Assembly: GCA_001465015.1 (NCBI GenBank)
Contig: LNEO01000123.1
Coordinates: 202,827 to 266,826 of the forward strand
Length of the DNA: 64,000 nucleotides
Direction: 5' to 3'
Origin: Deltaproteobacteria bacterium Ga0077539
Lineage (GTDB): Bacteria > Myxococcota_A > Polyangia > Polyangiales > Ga0077539
Shown here: in pieces, positions 46,578 to 55,928 of the stretch
Layout of the letters: every line of letters begins with the position of its first letter
How positions within the stretch are numbered: position 1 is the stretch's first letter
Translations under genes and position numbers: made by a program
The notes under the pieces: generated by a model
What the model was told of the DNA's origin: nothing
The model's database searches: none
What the model saw: the letters and a program-made list of their open reading frames with translations, nothing else

Positions 46578-46806
46578 CGTCGTAGACGGTGCGTCAATGG
46601 TCTGCGGGCATGCACGGCTACTGGCGGCCGCTCGAACAGAACTCCGACTACACATCCGCGACTGAAGGTGCAACCGAGGGACGGACTGCGTGCTCGATAG
46701 TGACCCAGAGCACCTCGCCTTCGTCGACCGTTCGAACATCGCCAGGAAAAACACGTCGGCGCGCGATCGCCACCTTGTCGACGCGTCGGCTGGTACACTC
46801 CTTGTC

Positions 46807-48759
46807 ATGGCGAATCGACGATGGTTGCTGCGAGCGGTCGCAAGTGTCGCGGCGCTCGCGATGGTTGCGACTGGATCGGAGGCGGTGGCGCAAACGTGTA
46901 CGGGCGTTCCGTATTTCGAAGCGTGCCTCGACGCGGTGGGCGGCCGACCGATGGGCGGAGGCGGGATGCGCGATCCGTCGCGGATCATCGATGACGTCTT
47001 TCAAACCAACGACGTCCCGCCGCGATTTGCGCCGCAGCTCACCTTCGCGCAGCCCATCATCGCGCGCAGCGATTGGAACGGGTGCACAGGCACCTCTCGC
47101 TTCAATCCCGGCGGAGGCACCGACCCGCGGCAGTACACCGCGTACACGTGCAGCACCCAGACGCCGATGATCTCTGCGGCCAACGTGTCTGGCCTCGATT
47201 GGAACTGGTCGCAGACCACGCGGCGTTATCCGTCGGGCATGGCCGTCACCGATCAAGACGCCTGCGGAGGCAACCGCGCCAACTGCGGCTACGACCAGCC
47301 GTGGACCGGCAGCGTCGTGTTCGACCTGCAAGGTGACGCCAATCGCGTGGTGATCTTTCCCATCACCGATCACGTGACCGACTCGTGCCTCGAGGCCTTC
47401 GAGTACAGCGTCTATCTCACCAACAACCCCGACTCGCGCATGATCGTCGCGGACGGCGCCAACCCCGACCCCACCAAGTGGAACCGCGCGGTCCTCGTCC
47501 GCGGATTCATGCGCGGTTGGACCGACGACTACCAGTCGACCGGCACCGTCGCGGACATGATGACCCGCCCCGTTCGCAACGCCGCGCTGCGCGGCGGTCC
47601 GGGCGTCGAAGCGGTCGCTGACTCGATCGTCACCGTGTGGTCGCTGCCGTGCGGAATCACCTTTCGCTACGTCGCAGTGCTCCCGGGCAACTACGGCAAC
47701 CCCGACGTTCGCTGCGCGTTTCACTCGTCCGAAGACGAGTTCGACGCGGTCGCCGGCCTCAACGAAGACGGCACCGCCATCTGCCCCGACCGCGACATGG
47801 ACGGCTTTCGCGACGCCATCTGCGGCGGGACGGACTGCAACGACACAGACCCCGCCATCAACCCCGGCGCGACCGAAGACTGCCGCTCGACCAGAGACCT
47901 CAACTGCGACGGTCGCATGACGACCTGCCCCGCGGGCACCGGCTGCTTCGACGGCCTGTGCACTCCGGGCTGCATCGAAGGCGCGTGCGCCGATGGTTTC
48001 GTGTGTCGCGCGGGAGGCGTTCCCAACGGGATGTACTGCGTGCCCGATCGCTGCACCACCGCGTGCCCTCCCGGACAAGTGTGCGGCCCGATGGGCTGCC
48101 AGACGCCGTGTCAAAACGCCCGATGCCCCGTCGGACAATCGTGCATCGGAGGCGCGTGCCTCGACGCGTGCTCGGGCGTCACGTGCCCGATGAACCAGCA
48201 CTGCCGCGACGGTCGCTGCGTCGCAAACTGCTCGTGCACCGGCTGCCCCGCAGGGCTCAACTGCAACCGCACCAGCGGACGCTGCGAAGCGCCCGGCTGC
48301 GACGCGCTTCCCTGCGCCGCCGAGCTTCGAGACTGCCGCGGCGAAGAGCCGCGGTGCCTCGTGTCGTTCTGCGACGGCGTCACGTGCCCGGTCGGACAGG
48401 TGTGCGACCCGATGGCCCGCGCCTGCGTCGTCGACCGTTGCCAGGGCATCTCGTGCCCCAGCGGACAAGAGTGCCGCGCCGGCGAGTGCGTCGCCCGTCC
48501 GCGGCCCGAGCCTCCCGCGACCGACGGCGGAGAGCTCGACTCGGGCGCGGCCACCATGGACTCGGGCGTGACCACCATGGACGGCGGCCGCGCCGACGGT
48601 CGCGGCGGAGACGCGCGACCGACGTTCGACCCCGGCGTGATGGCTGGCGGCTGCGGCTGCAGGGCCGTTGATTCTACGCACAGCAAATCGAGTCCGCTGG
48701 CCCTCGCCGCGCTCGCCGCGCTCGCCGCAGCGATCACCCGCCGCGCCCGCCGCCGCTAA
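46807..48759 (+). CDS. MopE-like Cys-rich exported protein with MYXO-CTERM-like tail
   Basis: A 650-residue exported protein. Residues 1-30 are a signal peptide (LLRAVASVAALAMVATGSEAVAQ). About 35-360 form a beta-rich domain (FDLQGDANRVVIFPITDH). Then a calcium-binding MopE-type motif DRDMDGFRDAICGGTDCNDTDPAINPGA is followed by a Cys-rich array of short units such as CPPGQVCGPMGC, CPVGQSCIGGAC and CPMNQHCRDGRC. An Asp/Met/Thr linker leads to GGCGCRAVD, a hydrophobic stretch (PLALAALAALAAAI) and a final TRRARRR, matching the MYXO-CTERM sorting signal (GCGC, helix, Arg tail). It is therefore probably processed and anchored by a myxosortase. I chose ATG 46807, since the in-frame start at 46690 gives a long unsuitable leader. 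Confidence 0.88.
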   Translation: MANRRWLLRAVASVAALAMVATGSEAVAQTCTGVPYFEACLDAVGGRPMGGGGMRDPSRIIDDVFQTNDVPPRFAPQLTFAQPIIARSDWNGCTGTSRFNPGGGTDPRQYTAYTCSTQTPMISAANVSGLDWNWSQTTRRYPSGMAVTDQDACGGNRANCGYDQPWTGSVVFDLQGDANRVVIFPITDHVTDSCLEAFEYSVYLTNNPDSRMIVADGANPDPTKWNRAVLVRGFMRGWTDDYQSTGTVADMMTRPVRNAALRGGPGVEAVADSIVTVWSLPCGITFRYVAVLPGNYGNPDVRCAFHSSEDEFDAVAGLNEDGTAICPDRDMDGFRDAICGGTDCNDTDPAINPGATEDCRSTRDLNCDGRMTTCPAGTGCFDGLCTPGCIEGACADGFVCRAGGVPNGMYCVPDRCTTACPPGQVCGPMGCQTPCQNARCPVGQSCIGGACLDACSGVTCPMNQHCRDGRCVANCSCTGCPAGLNCNRTSGRCEAPGCDALPCAAELRDCRGEEPRCLVSFCDGVTCPVGQVCDPMARACVVDRCQGISCPSGQECRAGECVARPRPEPPATDGGELDSGAATMDSGVTTMDGGRADGRGGDARPTFDPGVMAGGCGCRAVDSTHSKSSPLALAALAALAAAITRRARRR

Positions 48760-48771
48760 CGACGCTTCGCG

Positions 48772-49419
48772 CTATCGCGCGAGCAGTCTGCGCAAGAGCG
48801 AGGCGCCCGCGCCCGGGGAGCGCACCGGGTCTGCCTCGCCCACCAGCAACGAGAGGGCGCGCACGAGCCTCCTGGCGTCGCGCTCTGCGCTGCTGTCACC
48901 GGAGGTCAGCTCGAGCGCGCGTCGCGCGTGCGCGAGGGCCTCGGGCAAGCGCGACGCAGCCGCGCACAGCTCGGCCGCGAGTCGCTGCGCGCGCGCGGTG
49001 GTCCCGCGGTGCTCGACGCTCGCGATCGCCGCGTCGATCGCGCCGAGCGCGGCCATCGCCCTCGCCCACTGCGCGACGTCTTCGTCGCTCGACAGCGCGT
49101 GAACCGACGCGATCTCGAGCACACGGGCGGCCTCCGCAGCGCGTCCGCGTGCGACGAGCACCCGAGCCAGCCCGAGGTAGCCCTCGAGAAAGCCGCGATC
49201 GGCCTCGACCGCGCGCGAGAACAGCCCCTCCGCCGCGATCGGCCGCCCGTCGCGCTCGGCCGTTCGAGCGCGGTCGATGTACCCCTCGGCCACCGTCCTC
49301 GCCAGCGCGCGAACGTCTCCCGCGGATTGAGCGAGCGCTTCCGACGCGGTGAATACCAGCGAAACGCAGAGAAAAGTTGCCGCCAACGCGGGTCGCACGG
49401 GACGCAGTGACCGTAGCAC
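48772..49419 (-). CDS. Exported TPR-like protein
   Basis: Read from the GTG at 49419 this is a 215-residue protein with a signal peptide (RPVRPALAATFLCVSLVFTASEALAQ) and then helical repeats of TPR character: AEGLFSRAVEADRGFLEGYLGLARVLVARGRAAEAARVLEIAS and a following hairpin (AQWARAMAALGAIDAAIASV). The stop is 12 bases from the convergent MYXO-CTERM gene. Its start is uncertain: no Shine-Dalgarno is visible and the frame stays open far upstream, but that part overlaps the divergent gene at 49547 and lacks protein character. It could assist the adjacent fused spermidine-synthase-like protein, whose own C-terminus is also TPR-like, but that is a guess. Confidence 0.6.
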   Translation of the reverse strand: MLRSLRPVRPALAATFLCVSLVFTASEALAQSAGDVRALARTVAEGYIDRARTAERDGRPIAAEGLFSRAVEADRGFLEGYLGLARVLVARGRAAEAARVLEIASVHALSSDEDVAQWARAMAALGAIDAAIASVEHRGTTARAQRLAAELCAAASRLPEALAHARRALELTSGDSSAERDARRLVRALSLLVGEADPVRSPGAGASLLRRLLAR

Positions 49420-49546
49420 CGATCGCCCGATGGACTGCGACGGTGACAGCGCCGTCGAGCGCGCAGGGTATGGGACGAAACGCTCGGGAGCGGTATAGCA
49501 ACCGGCGCGGCTCGGCTCGGAAACGGTCCAATGGCGGCGCCGCGGA

Positions 49547-52500
49547 GTGTCCAGCGTGGGTTCTGTCGGTTCTGCAAGTGTCAGGTCCAAGTCGGAGAGC
49601 GCCGAGATCGACGGCAACGACGGTAACGTCGAGCTCCCTCGGCCATCGCCCGCAGAGTGGCTGGTGCCGTTCGTGTGCTTCTTTCTGTCGGGAGCCTCGA
49701 GCCTCGTGTTCGAGGTCATCTGGACGAGGAAGCTCACGCTCGTGTTCGGCGCGAGCACCCCGGCGATCTCGACGGTGCTCAGCGCGTTCATGGGCGGCCT
49801 GGCGCTCGGCTCGTATGTCATCGGCAAACGAGTCGATCGACTGAAGTTTCCGCTGCTCACCTACGCCGTGATGGAGGTGTTCGTCGGGCTCTTCGCCCTC
49901 GCAGTGCCCTTCATCGTCGACACCGTGTACCCGCCGATCGGGCGCTGGATCTCGATCAACGCCGGCAATCGCTTCGACGTGTTCACCCTGCTGCGCTTCT
50001 TCGTCGTCGCGCTCGTGTTGCTCCCGCCGACGGTGCTCATGGGCGCGACGCTGCCGCTGCTCACGCGGCACTTCGTGCGCCGCGGAGGCGATCTCGGTCA
50101 GCGCGTCGGCGCGCTGTACGCGGTCAACACGTTCGGCGCCGTCGCAGGGACGCTCACGGCAGGATTCATCCTGTTGCCCGGCGTGGGACTGCGCTGGACC
50201 AACGCGATCGCCGCGATGACCAACATCGTGCTGGCGTCGCTCGTCCTGCTCTTTCGCAAGCCGCTGCTCGACGGAAAATGGCCCGACAGTTGGCGAGATC
50301 TCTTGCCGACTCCCGCACCTGCGCCCCAAACCCCCGAGGCGCAGGGCGCTGAACCCAAGGCTGAGACCGAGCCCCAAAGCGAGCCGAAGGCTGAGGACAA
50401 GCCTGAGGTTCGAGAGGCGGCAGACGCCGAGACCGACTCAGAGGACGGCGATCGATCCAAGCGCGCCAAACGCGCGGCGAAGAAGCGTCGCAAAGCCGAG
50501 AGCGCAGCGACCGAGGCGACGCAACGAGACGCGACCGACAGCAAGCGGTCGGACAAAGACGACCGCTCGAAAGACGACAACGACCCCGAGACCGAGGCAG
50601 AGCGCGACGACCAGAGCGACACGATCGACGAGCCCACGAGCCGCGCCATCCGCGTCGCGACGCTCATCGCGGCGGCGGGCTCTGGGTTCGCCGCGCTCTC
50701 GTACGAGGTGATCCTCTCGCGAGCGCTCGACATGGTGATCGGCAGCTCGGTCTACTCGTTCACCATCATTTTGTCGGCGTTTCTTGTGGGAATCGGCGGA
50801 GGCAGCGCCCTCGCCGGCGCGGTCCTCAAGGCCAGGCCCAAGATCACGCAGGCCGCCGCGGTCGCCATCGCGTTCGTGGCCGTCGCGCTCTTGCAGCTCG
50901 CGATCTACGGCACGCGCGTCTCGATGATGATCTTCGTCGCGACCGCCATGGTCGCGACCCTGGGCCTCGCCATCGCGGGCACCTATCGCAAGCCCACCCT
51001 CGCCCTCGGAACCGTGCAGCTGCTGATCGCGGTCGGCGCGGTCTGCGTCTACTACTTTCAGGACAAGATCCCGCAGATGTTCTTGTACCTCGCGATGGTC
51101 GCGACGGACTCCTGCGGCCGCGGCGCGGACCTGAAGTTCTCGAACGACATCGGGACGGTGCAGTTCGTCTCGTTCTTTACGGCGCTGGCGACCGCGCTTC
51201 CGCCGACGCTGGGCATGGGCGCCACTTTTCCGCTCGCGGTGCGTGCGTTCGCGAGGCACGGCGACGCCGTCGGCGGCGACACCGGTCGCGTGTACTCGAT
51301 GAACACGATCGGCTCGATCTTGGGCTCGTTTCTGACGGGCTTCTTGATCATGCCCGCGGTCGGGCTCGAGACCGCGTTCTACGTCGCGGTCGCGGTGAAC
51401 CTCGCGATCGCGCTGTATCTGCTCCTCGCGTCGCCCGGCGAAGAGCCGGTGAAATACGTGATCGTCCCGGTCGCCGCGATCTTGCTCGCGATCGCCGCGA
51501 CCGGCGTCGTGCTCGGCCGCGATGGCCGCCTCGCGCGATCGCACGGGCGGTTCACGGTCTTTCCCAAGCCGTGGAACCAAGAGCGCATGACGCTCGGCGT
51601 GTTTCGCTTGAGCCTCGCGGACTCGATGATCCGCCGCGAGAACAACCAGTGCTTCGAGAACCGCGAGTCCGACCGCGAGCGCGGACTCGACGAAGGAAAC
51701 CCGATCTACTACCGCGACGGCGTCACCACCACCGTCACCGTCGAGCGCTGGACGACAGGCACGACCTCGCACCTCGCCCTCAAGAACAACGGCAAGGTGG
51801 ACGCGTCCAACGGCGACGACATGCCCACGCAGGTGCTCGTCGGCGCGCTGCCGCTGCTCGTGCACCCGCGAGGGCCTCGAGACCTCGACGTCAGCATCGT
51901 CGGGTGGGGCTCGGGTGTCACCGTCGGAACCGTGTTGCAGTGGCCCGTGCGCCGCGTCGACGTCATCGAGCTCGAGCGCGCGACGCTCGACGCCTCGCGG
52001 TACTTCTCGTCGGTCAATCACCTCGAGTACACGCTCAGGGACTTTCCGTACGTCCAGACGCCGCGGCTCACGGTCATCAACAACGACGGCCGAAACTTTC
52101 TCGCGACGACCCGGCGAAAGTACGACGTCGTCATCTCCGAGCCGTCCAACCCCTGGATCACCGGCGTCTCGAACCTCTTCACCGTCGATCACTTTCGCGC
52201 CGCGTCGCAGTCGCTCGCGCCAGACGGAGTCTTCGTCCAGTGGGTGCAGCTCTACGAGCTCTCACCGGACAACATCCGGACGATCTATCGCACCATCGCC
52301 GAGGTGTTTCCGCACGTGCGCGTGTTCGCCGCGGACGCGTTCTCGTCGGACACCGTCGTGCTCGCCTCGTTTCGACCGATCACGCTGGACGTCCCACGAA
52401 TTCAACGCTTCATCGACGAGAGCGAGCGAGGTCGCGCCGCGCTGGCTCCAGCGCGCGTCGAGCGGGCCGAGGACATCATCGCTCGCAACCTCTTCGCGTC

Positions 52501-53479
52501 GCGAGACGAGGTCGTCCGCTACGCGCAGTACGAAGAGCGCCTCGAAGAGGGCCGGTGGGTGCGAAAGATGTTCGCGACCAACCACGATGATTGCCCCGCC
52601 GCGACGTGCAGACGCGTCCCGGCGCCGCTCAACACCGACGACAACGCTCGCATCGAGTTCGCCGCGCCGCGAGACCTCATCGGCTACGACGCGTTCGCTG
52701 GCTACGTCGAGACGCTCTACGACGAGCGCTGGCCCTACGCGCGCGTCATGAACGACGTCGTCCTGTCGGTGGACCCGATCGAGCGCGCTCGATCCTATGG
52801 TCGCATCGCCACGGCGTTGCTCGCGAACGGGCGGCCCGATCGCGTGCTCACCGTCCTCGAGCAGGCGACCAACGTCCTCGCGAGCCGCGCCGCGCCGCCC
52901 GAGCTCGAGCGCGCGTCGGATCTCTTTACGGCCCTCACGACCGAACGAGAGCCACCTCTGCGCCTCGACTCGGCGCGCGCAGCGCCGGACCTCTCAGCGG
53001 AGGGAGAGCGCGAGCTCAACGCGGCGTTCAGCCGAGCGACCGAGCAAATGCGGCAAGGCTCGTTTCGCACCGCGCTCTCGACGCTCGACGGCCTGCCCTC
53101 GCAAGTGCGCGATCACGCGGGTCCGTCCGTGCGACTTTTGCGAGGATATTTGCTGTACAAAGTGAGCACGCAACCCGGAGCCGCGCCGCAGTTCACGCAG
53201 GCCGCTGAGTACCTCGAGCGCCTCGCGCGCGACGAGCTGCCCTGGGCCACGCAGCACACTGAGGTGCTGTTCTTCATCGCCAAGTCGCGGTTTCACGCGG
53301 GAGATTTCGCGCTCTCGGTCGCCGCGATGTCCCGATGGATCGACATGGTCGCGCAAGCCCCAGCGCGAGAGCACGAGCGCGAAGCCATCGCAGAGGACCC
53401 CGCCACGCCCGAACCCGCCGCGCAGCCGCTGGCGATCACCGACGAGGCCGGCGAGAGCGACAAAGACCTCCGACGCTGA
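49547..53479 (+). CDS. Fused membrane / spermidine-synthase-like protein with a charged insert and C-terminal helical domain
   Basis: A 1310-residue multi-domain membrane protein. The N-part (about 38-245) has six or so membrane helices (FLSGASSLVFEVIWTRKLTLVFGAS and LPPTVLMGATLPLLTRHFVRR). A hydrophilic insert follows at about 251-364, rich in Lys, Glu, Asp and Ala. Then membrane helices resume (about 365-690), repeating the same layout (PPTLGMGATFPLAVRAFARH, VYSMNTIGSILGSFLTGFLI). Next is a spermidine-synthase-like Rossmann domain (about 765-950): SIVGWGSGVTVGTVLQW, VDVIELERATLDASRYF and YDVVISEPSNPWITGVSNLFT. The EPSNPW form lacks the Asp of genuine spermidine synthases, so polyamine synthesis is doubtful. 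The last 250 residues are TPR-like. Start GTG 49547 is tentative. Confidence 0.85.
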   Translation: MSSVGSVGSASVRSKSESAEIDGNDGNVELPRPSPAEWLVPFVCFFLSGASSLVFEVIWTRKLTLVFGASTPAISTVLSAFMGGLALGSYVIGKRVDRLKFPLLTYAVMEVFVGLFALAVPFIVDTVYPPIGRWISINAGNRFDVFTLLRFFVVALVLLPPTVLMGATLPLLTRHFVRRGGDLGQRVGALYAVNTFGAVAGTLTAGFILLPGVGLRWTNAIAAMTNIVLASLVLLFRKPLLDGKWPDSWRDLLPTPAPAPQTPEAQGAEPKAETEPQSEPKAEDKPEVREAADAETDSEDGDRSKRAKRAAKKRRKAESAATEATQRDATDSKRSDKDDRSKDDNDPETEAERDDQSDTIDEPTSRAIRVATLIAAAGSGFAALSYEVILSRALDMVIGSSVYSFTIILSAFLVGIGGGSALAGAVLKARPKITQAAAVAIAFVAVALLQLAIYGTRVSMMIFVATAMVATLGLAIAGTYRKPTLALGTVQLLIAVGAVCVYYFQDKIPQMFLYLAMVATDSCGRGADLKFSNDIGTVQFVSFFTALATALPPTLGMGATFPLAVRAFARHGDAVGGDTGRVYSMNTIGSILGSFLTGFLIMPAVGLETAFYVAVAVNLAIALYLLLASPGEEPVKYVIVPVAAILLAIAATGVVLGRDGRLARSHGRFTVFPKPWNQERMTLGVFRLSLADSMIRRENNQCFENRESDRERGLDEGNPIYYRDGVTTTVTVERWTTGTTSHLALKNNGKVDASNGDDMPTQVLVGALPLLVHPRGPRDLDVSIVGWGSGVTVGTVLQWPVRRVDVIELERATLDASRYFSSVNHLEYTLRDFPYVQTPRLTVINNDGRNFLATTRRKYDVVISEPSNPWITGVSNLFTVDHFRAASQSLAPDGVFVQWVQLYELSPDNIRTIYRTIAEVFPHVRVFAADAFSSDTVVLASFRPITLDVPRIQRFIDESERGRAALAPARVERAEDIIARNLFASRDEVVRYAQYEERLEEGRWVRKMFATNHDDCPAATCRRVPAPLNTDDNARIEFAAPRDLIGYDAFAGYVETLYDERWPYARVMNDVVLSVDPIERARSYGRIATALLANGRPDRVLTVLEQATNVLASRAAPPELERASDLFTALTTEREPPLRLDSARAAPDLSAEGERELNAAFSRATEQMRQGSFRTALSTLDGLPSQVRDHAGPSVRLLRGYLLYKVSTQPGAAPQFTQAAEYLERLARDELPWATQHTEVLFFIAKSRFHAGDFALSVAAMSRWIDMVAQAPAREHEREAIAEDPATPEPAAQPLAITDEAGESDKDLRR

Positions 53480-53491
53480 GCGTTGCGCGCC

Positions 53492-54796
53492 TCACTGGGT
53501 CGGTGCAGGACGCTCGCTCATCGGTCGCGGTCGGATCGTTACCCGCGAAACGCGGCGACGACGAACGGCGTCCACCGTGAAGATGAACGCGCCGATGTGC
53601 ACCGCGTCGCCAGGACGCGGCATCCGGCCGAGCGACGAAAGAACCATTCCGCCTGCGGTGTCGCCCTCGTGGTCGGGCGGGAGCTGAATCCCAGCGTCCG
53701 CGAGGTCGTTGATCGACGCGAGCCCGTCCGCGCTGAACGCCCCGTCGGTGAGCGGAACCACCTTGGCGCTCGCCTCGTCGTGCTCGTCGTCGATTTCTCC
53801 GACGATCTCTTCGAGCACGTCCTCGAGCGTGACGATGCCGCTCGTTCCGCCGTACTCATCGAGCACCAGCGCGAAGTGCTGCCTGCCTCGCTGCATCTCG
53901 CGCATCAGCTCGAAGAGCGGCTTTCCCTCGGGCGTCACGATGGCGTCGCGCATGACCGCGCGAAGCGACGCGGGGCGAGGCTCGTTGGTCAGGTCCTTGA
54001 TCGTGACGTAGCCGAGCACCTTGTCGAGGTTTTGCGCTTCGACGACGGGGTACCGCGTAAATCCGTGCTGCCTCGCCTTGCCGATCGCGTTTTCGACGCT
54101 CGTGTCGACGTCGACGTAGACCACGTCCAAGCGAGGGACCATCACCTGACGCGCGGTCGCGTCGGAGAAGCGCATCACGCGCTCGAGCAGCTTCTTCTTC
54201 TCGTCCGAGAGCGCGCCCTTCACGTACGCCTGCGCGAACATGCCGAGGATCTCTTCTTCGGACAGCGCTCCCTCGGCGTCGTGCAACAACGGAAACCCGA
54301 GGAGCTTGAGCAACACCGTCGACGCCCCGTTCAAGATCACGAGGCCGGGCAAAGACAGCCAGTAGAAGACCCGCAGCGGTCGAGAGACGGTCAACGCGAC
54401 CTTCTCGGCCGAGGTGATCGCGATGAGCTTCGGGAGCAGCTCACCGAACAAGATGTGCGCGGCCGTCAGGATCGTGAACGAGATCGCGTGCGCGACGCGT
54501 CCCCAGATCGGCGCAGGAAGCCCGATTCGAATGAACATCCCCTCCATCGCGTGCGCGACCGCAGGCTCGGCGACAGAGCCCAGTCCGAGCGACGCCAGCG
54601 TGATGCCGAGCTGCGTGGCGGAGAGGTAGCGATCCAACCGTCGACACACATCAACGGTGGCCTTGGCGGCGGCGGTATCGAGCTTCGCGAGGCGATCGAC
54701 CTGCGTCGCCCGCAGCTTCACGAGCGCGAACTCGCCTGCGACGAAGAAGCCGTTGAGAAAGACGAAGACGGCAGTGAGGGCGAGCCCGAGGATCAA
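53492..54796 (-). CDS. CNNM/CorC-family transporter (DUF21, CBS pair, CorC domain)
   Basis: A 434-residue membrane protein of the CNNM/CorC (hemolysin-like) family, associated with magnesium efflux. The DUF21 membrane domain (about 1-190) starts MILGLALTAVFVFLNGFFVAGEFALVKL and includes LGITLASLGLGSVAEPAVA. The CBS pair follows (about 205-325: MVPRLDVVYVDVDTSVENAIGKARQHGFTRYPVV and MQRGRQHFALVLDEYGGTSGIVTLEDVLEEIVGEI). The C-terminal CorC_HlyC domain (about 340-430) reads LTDGAFSADGLASINDLADAG. Length and motifs are normal. It starts with ATG at 54796. It is convergent with the fused spermidine-synthase-like gene (12-base gap). The 261-base gap to the next gene upstream holds the hairpin at 54921-54943 and nothing else I can support. 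Confidence 0.93.
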   Translation of the reverse strand: MILGLALTAVFVFLNGFFVAGEFALVKLRATQVDRLAKLDTAAAKATVDVCRRLDRYLSATQLGITLASLGLGSVAEPAVAHAMEGMFIRIGLPAPIWGRVAHAISFTILTAAHILFGELLPKLIAITSAEKVALTVSRPLRVFYWLSLPGLVILNGASTVLLKLLGFPLLHDAEGALSEEEILGMFAQAYVKGALSDEKKKLLERVMRFSDATARQVMVPRLDVVYVDVDTSVENAIGKARQHGFTRYPVVEAQNLDKVLGYVTIKDLTNEPRPASLRAVMRDAIVTPEGKPLFELMREMQRGRQHFALVLDEYGGTSGIVTLEDVLEEIVGEIDDEHDEASAKVVPLTDGAFSADGLASINDLADAGIQLPPDHEGDTAGGMVLSSLGRMPRPGDAVHIGAFIFTVDAVRRRRVSRVTIRPRPMSERPAPTQ

Positions 54797-54920
54797 CGGC
54801 GTCCCCCTGCTTCACCAACGCGGACTCGCGTCGATATGGAACTGATGCAGTCCGAGAGATGGGTCAATCCGGCAGGGTACGGGTCGTTGGCGGTCATTAC
54901 AGCAACAGTCGGGGGAGAAC

Positions 54921-54943
54921 GCGTCGCCGAGCATCGGTGACGC
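54921..54943. terminator. Hairpin in the gap between KAP-rich gene and CNNM gene
   Basis: Inverted repeat GCGTCGCCGA / TCGGTGACGC (one G-T pair) around the loop GCA. It lies 115 bases downstream (minus strand) of the stop at 55058 and upstream of the CNNM gene. No T-tract follows on either strand, so it may be a terminator acting with Rho or a structured leader of the CNNM mRNA. Confidence 0.35.
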
Positions 54944-55057
54944 GGCAGACCCTCATGGGGGGCGGGGATTGTAGCGTCCGCACCAAAGATTTGCAGCGAC
55001 GCCCAGCACCCCCCTGGGATTCGCGAGAGTTTCCCCCGAGTTTTCGCGGTTTCGCCG

Positions 55058-55891
55058 TCAGGCCGTCGAGGCGTTTTCTGGGTAGATCGCCTTCAGCGCG
55101 GCGCGAAGACGCTCGAGACCGATCTCTTCAGCGGGCTTCTGCTGAAAGAGCTTCACGATCTTGATCAGCGCAGCGACCTCCGAGCGACCGATGTTGATCT
55201 CGCGCTCGATCTCTCGCTCGACGAACTGGTCGAACGAAGGGTAGTTGCGCGTCTTGTAAAGATCGGGATCCGAGAGCTTGGTCAGGATCAAGCCTACCTC
55301 GAAGAACTGACGCCCGATCGAGCGCTTCATCCCCTTGAGCTGGGTGAGCAGATTGTTGATCTGGCTCAGCTTCTTCTTCTTCTGATCCGCGTCTTCCGGA
55401 GCCCGAGCCGGCGCGTGGAGCGATCCGGGCATCATCGGCGCGCGCGGCGGTGGCGGCGGCGAGCCGGGCGGGGGGATGTCCCGCTTCAAGTTGCGGCGCG
55501 GGAGCATCGGCGGAGCGCCGCGCTTGACGTTCTTCTTCTTGCGAACGACCCCAGCGACCTCGGCAGAGGTCGTGGGCGCCGCGGGAGCTCCGGGCTTCGC
55601 AGCGGCCTTTGCGTCGCTCGCCGCAGCCTTGCCAGCGGGTTTCGCCGGCTCGGCCTTGGGGGCAGCCTTTGCGGGCGCAGGTTTCCCTGCAGCTGCCTTC
55701 TTCTCGGGCTCCTTCGCAGACTTGGCCGCCGGCTTGGCGGCTGCGGGTGCCTTCTTCTCGGGCTCCTTCGTGCCCTTGCTCGCTGCCGCTGCGGGTTTGG
55801 CCGCAGGAGCTGCAGATTTACCGCTGGCCTTCGCGCTCGAGGCTCCGGCCTTTGGGTTTTTACCTGACTTTGTTGCGTCGCCCTTGCCCAT
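55058..55891 (-). CDS. Histone H1-like Lys/Ala/Pro-rich protein with C-terminal helical domain
   Basis: A 277-residue cytosolic protein. Residues about 1-110 are Lys, Ala and Pro in repeats such as PAAKPAAKSAKEPEKKAAAGKPAPAK, like eukaryotic histone H1 tails and the H1-like tails of myxobacterial CarD-type DNA proteins. A Pro-rich linker with PPPGSPPPPPRAP follows. The last 110 residues form a helical domain (KKLSQINNLLTQLKGMKRSIGRQFFEVGLILTKLSDPDLYKTRNYPSFDQFVEREIEREINIGRSEVAALIKIVKLFQ) that resembles DUF3102-like or ParB-type small helical domains, although I cannot place it firmly. A role as a nucleoid or DNA-binding architectural protein is likely from composition. Start ATG 55891. The upstream gap contains a hairpin (55929-55942) and AT-rich sequence. 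Confidence 0.8.
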   Translation of the reverse strand: MGKGDATKSGKNPKAGASSAKASGKSAAPAAKPAAAASKGTKEPEKKAPAAAKPAAKSAKEPEKKAAAGKPAPAKAAPKAEPAKPAGKAAASDAKAAAKPGAPAAPTTSAEVAGVVRKKKNVKRGAPPMLPRRNLKRDIPPPGSPPPPPRAPMMPGSLHAPARAPEDADQKKKKLSQINNLLTQLKGMKRSIGRQFFEVGLILTKLSDPDLYKTRNYPSFDQFVEREIEREINIGRSEVAALIKIVKLFQQKPAEEIGLERLRAALKAIYPENASTA

Positions 55892-55928
55892 GGTCGATAC
55901 CTTTGGGGGCGCACGCCGTTAACAAAAT

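Noticed and set aside
48772..49860. Long N-terminal extension of the exported TPR-like gene to 49860
   Set aside because: It overlaps the fused spermidine-synthase-like gene on the other strand, and a signal peptide begins only near 49419.
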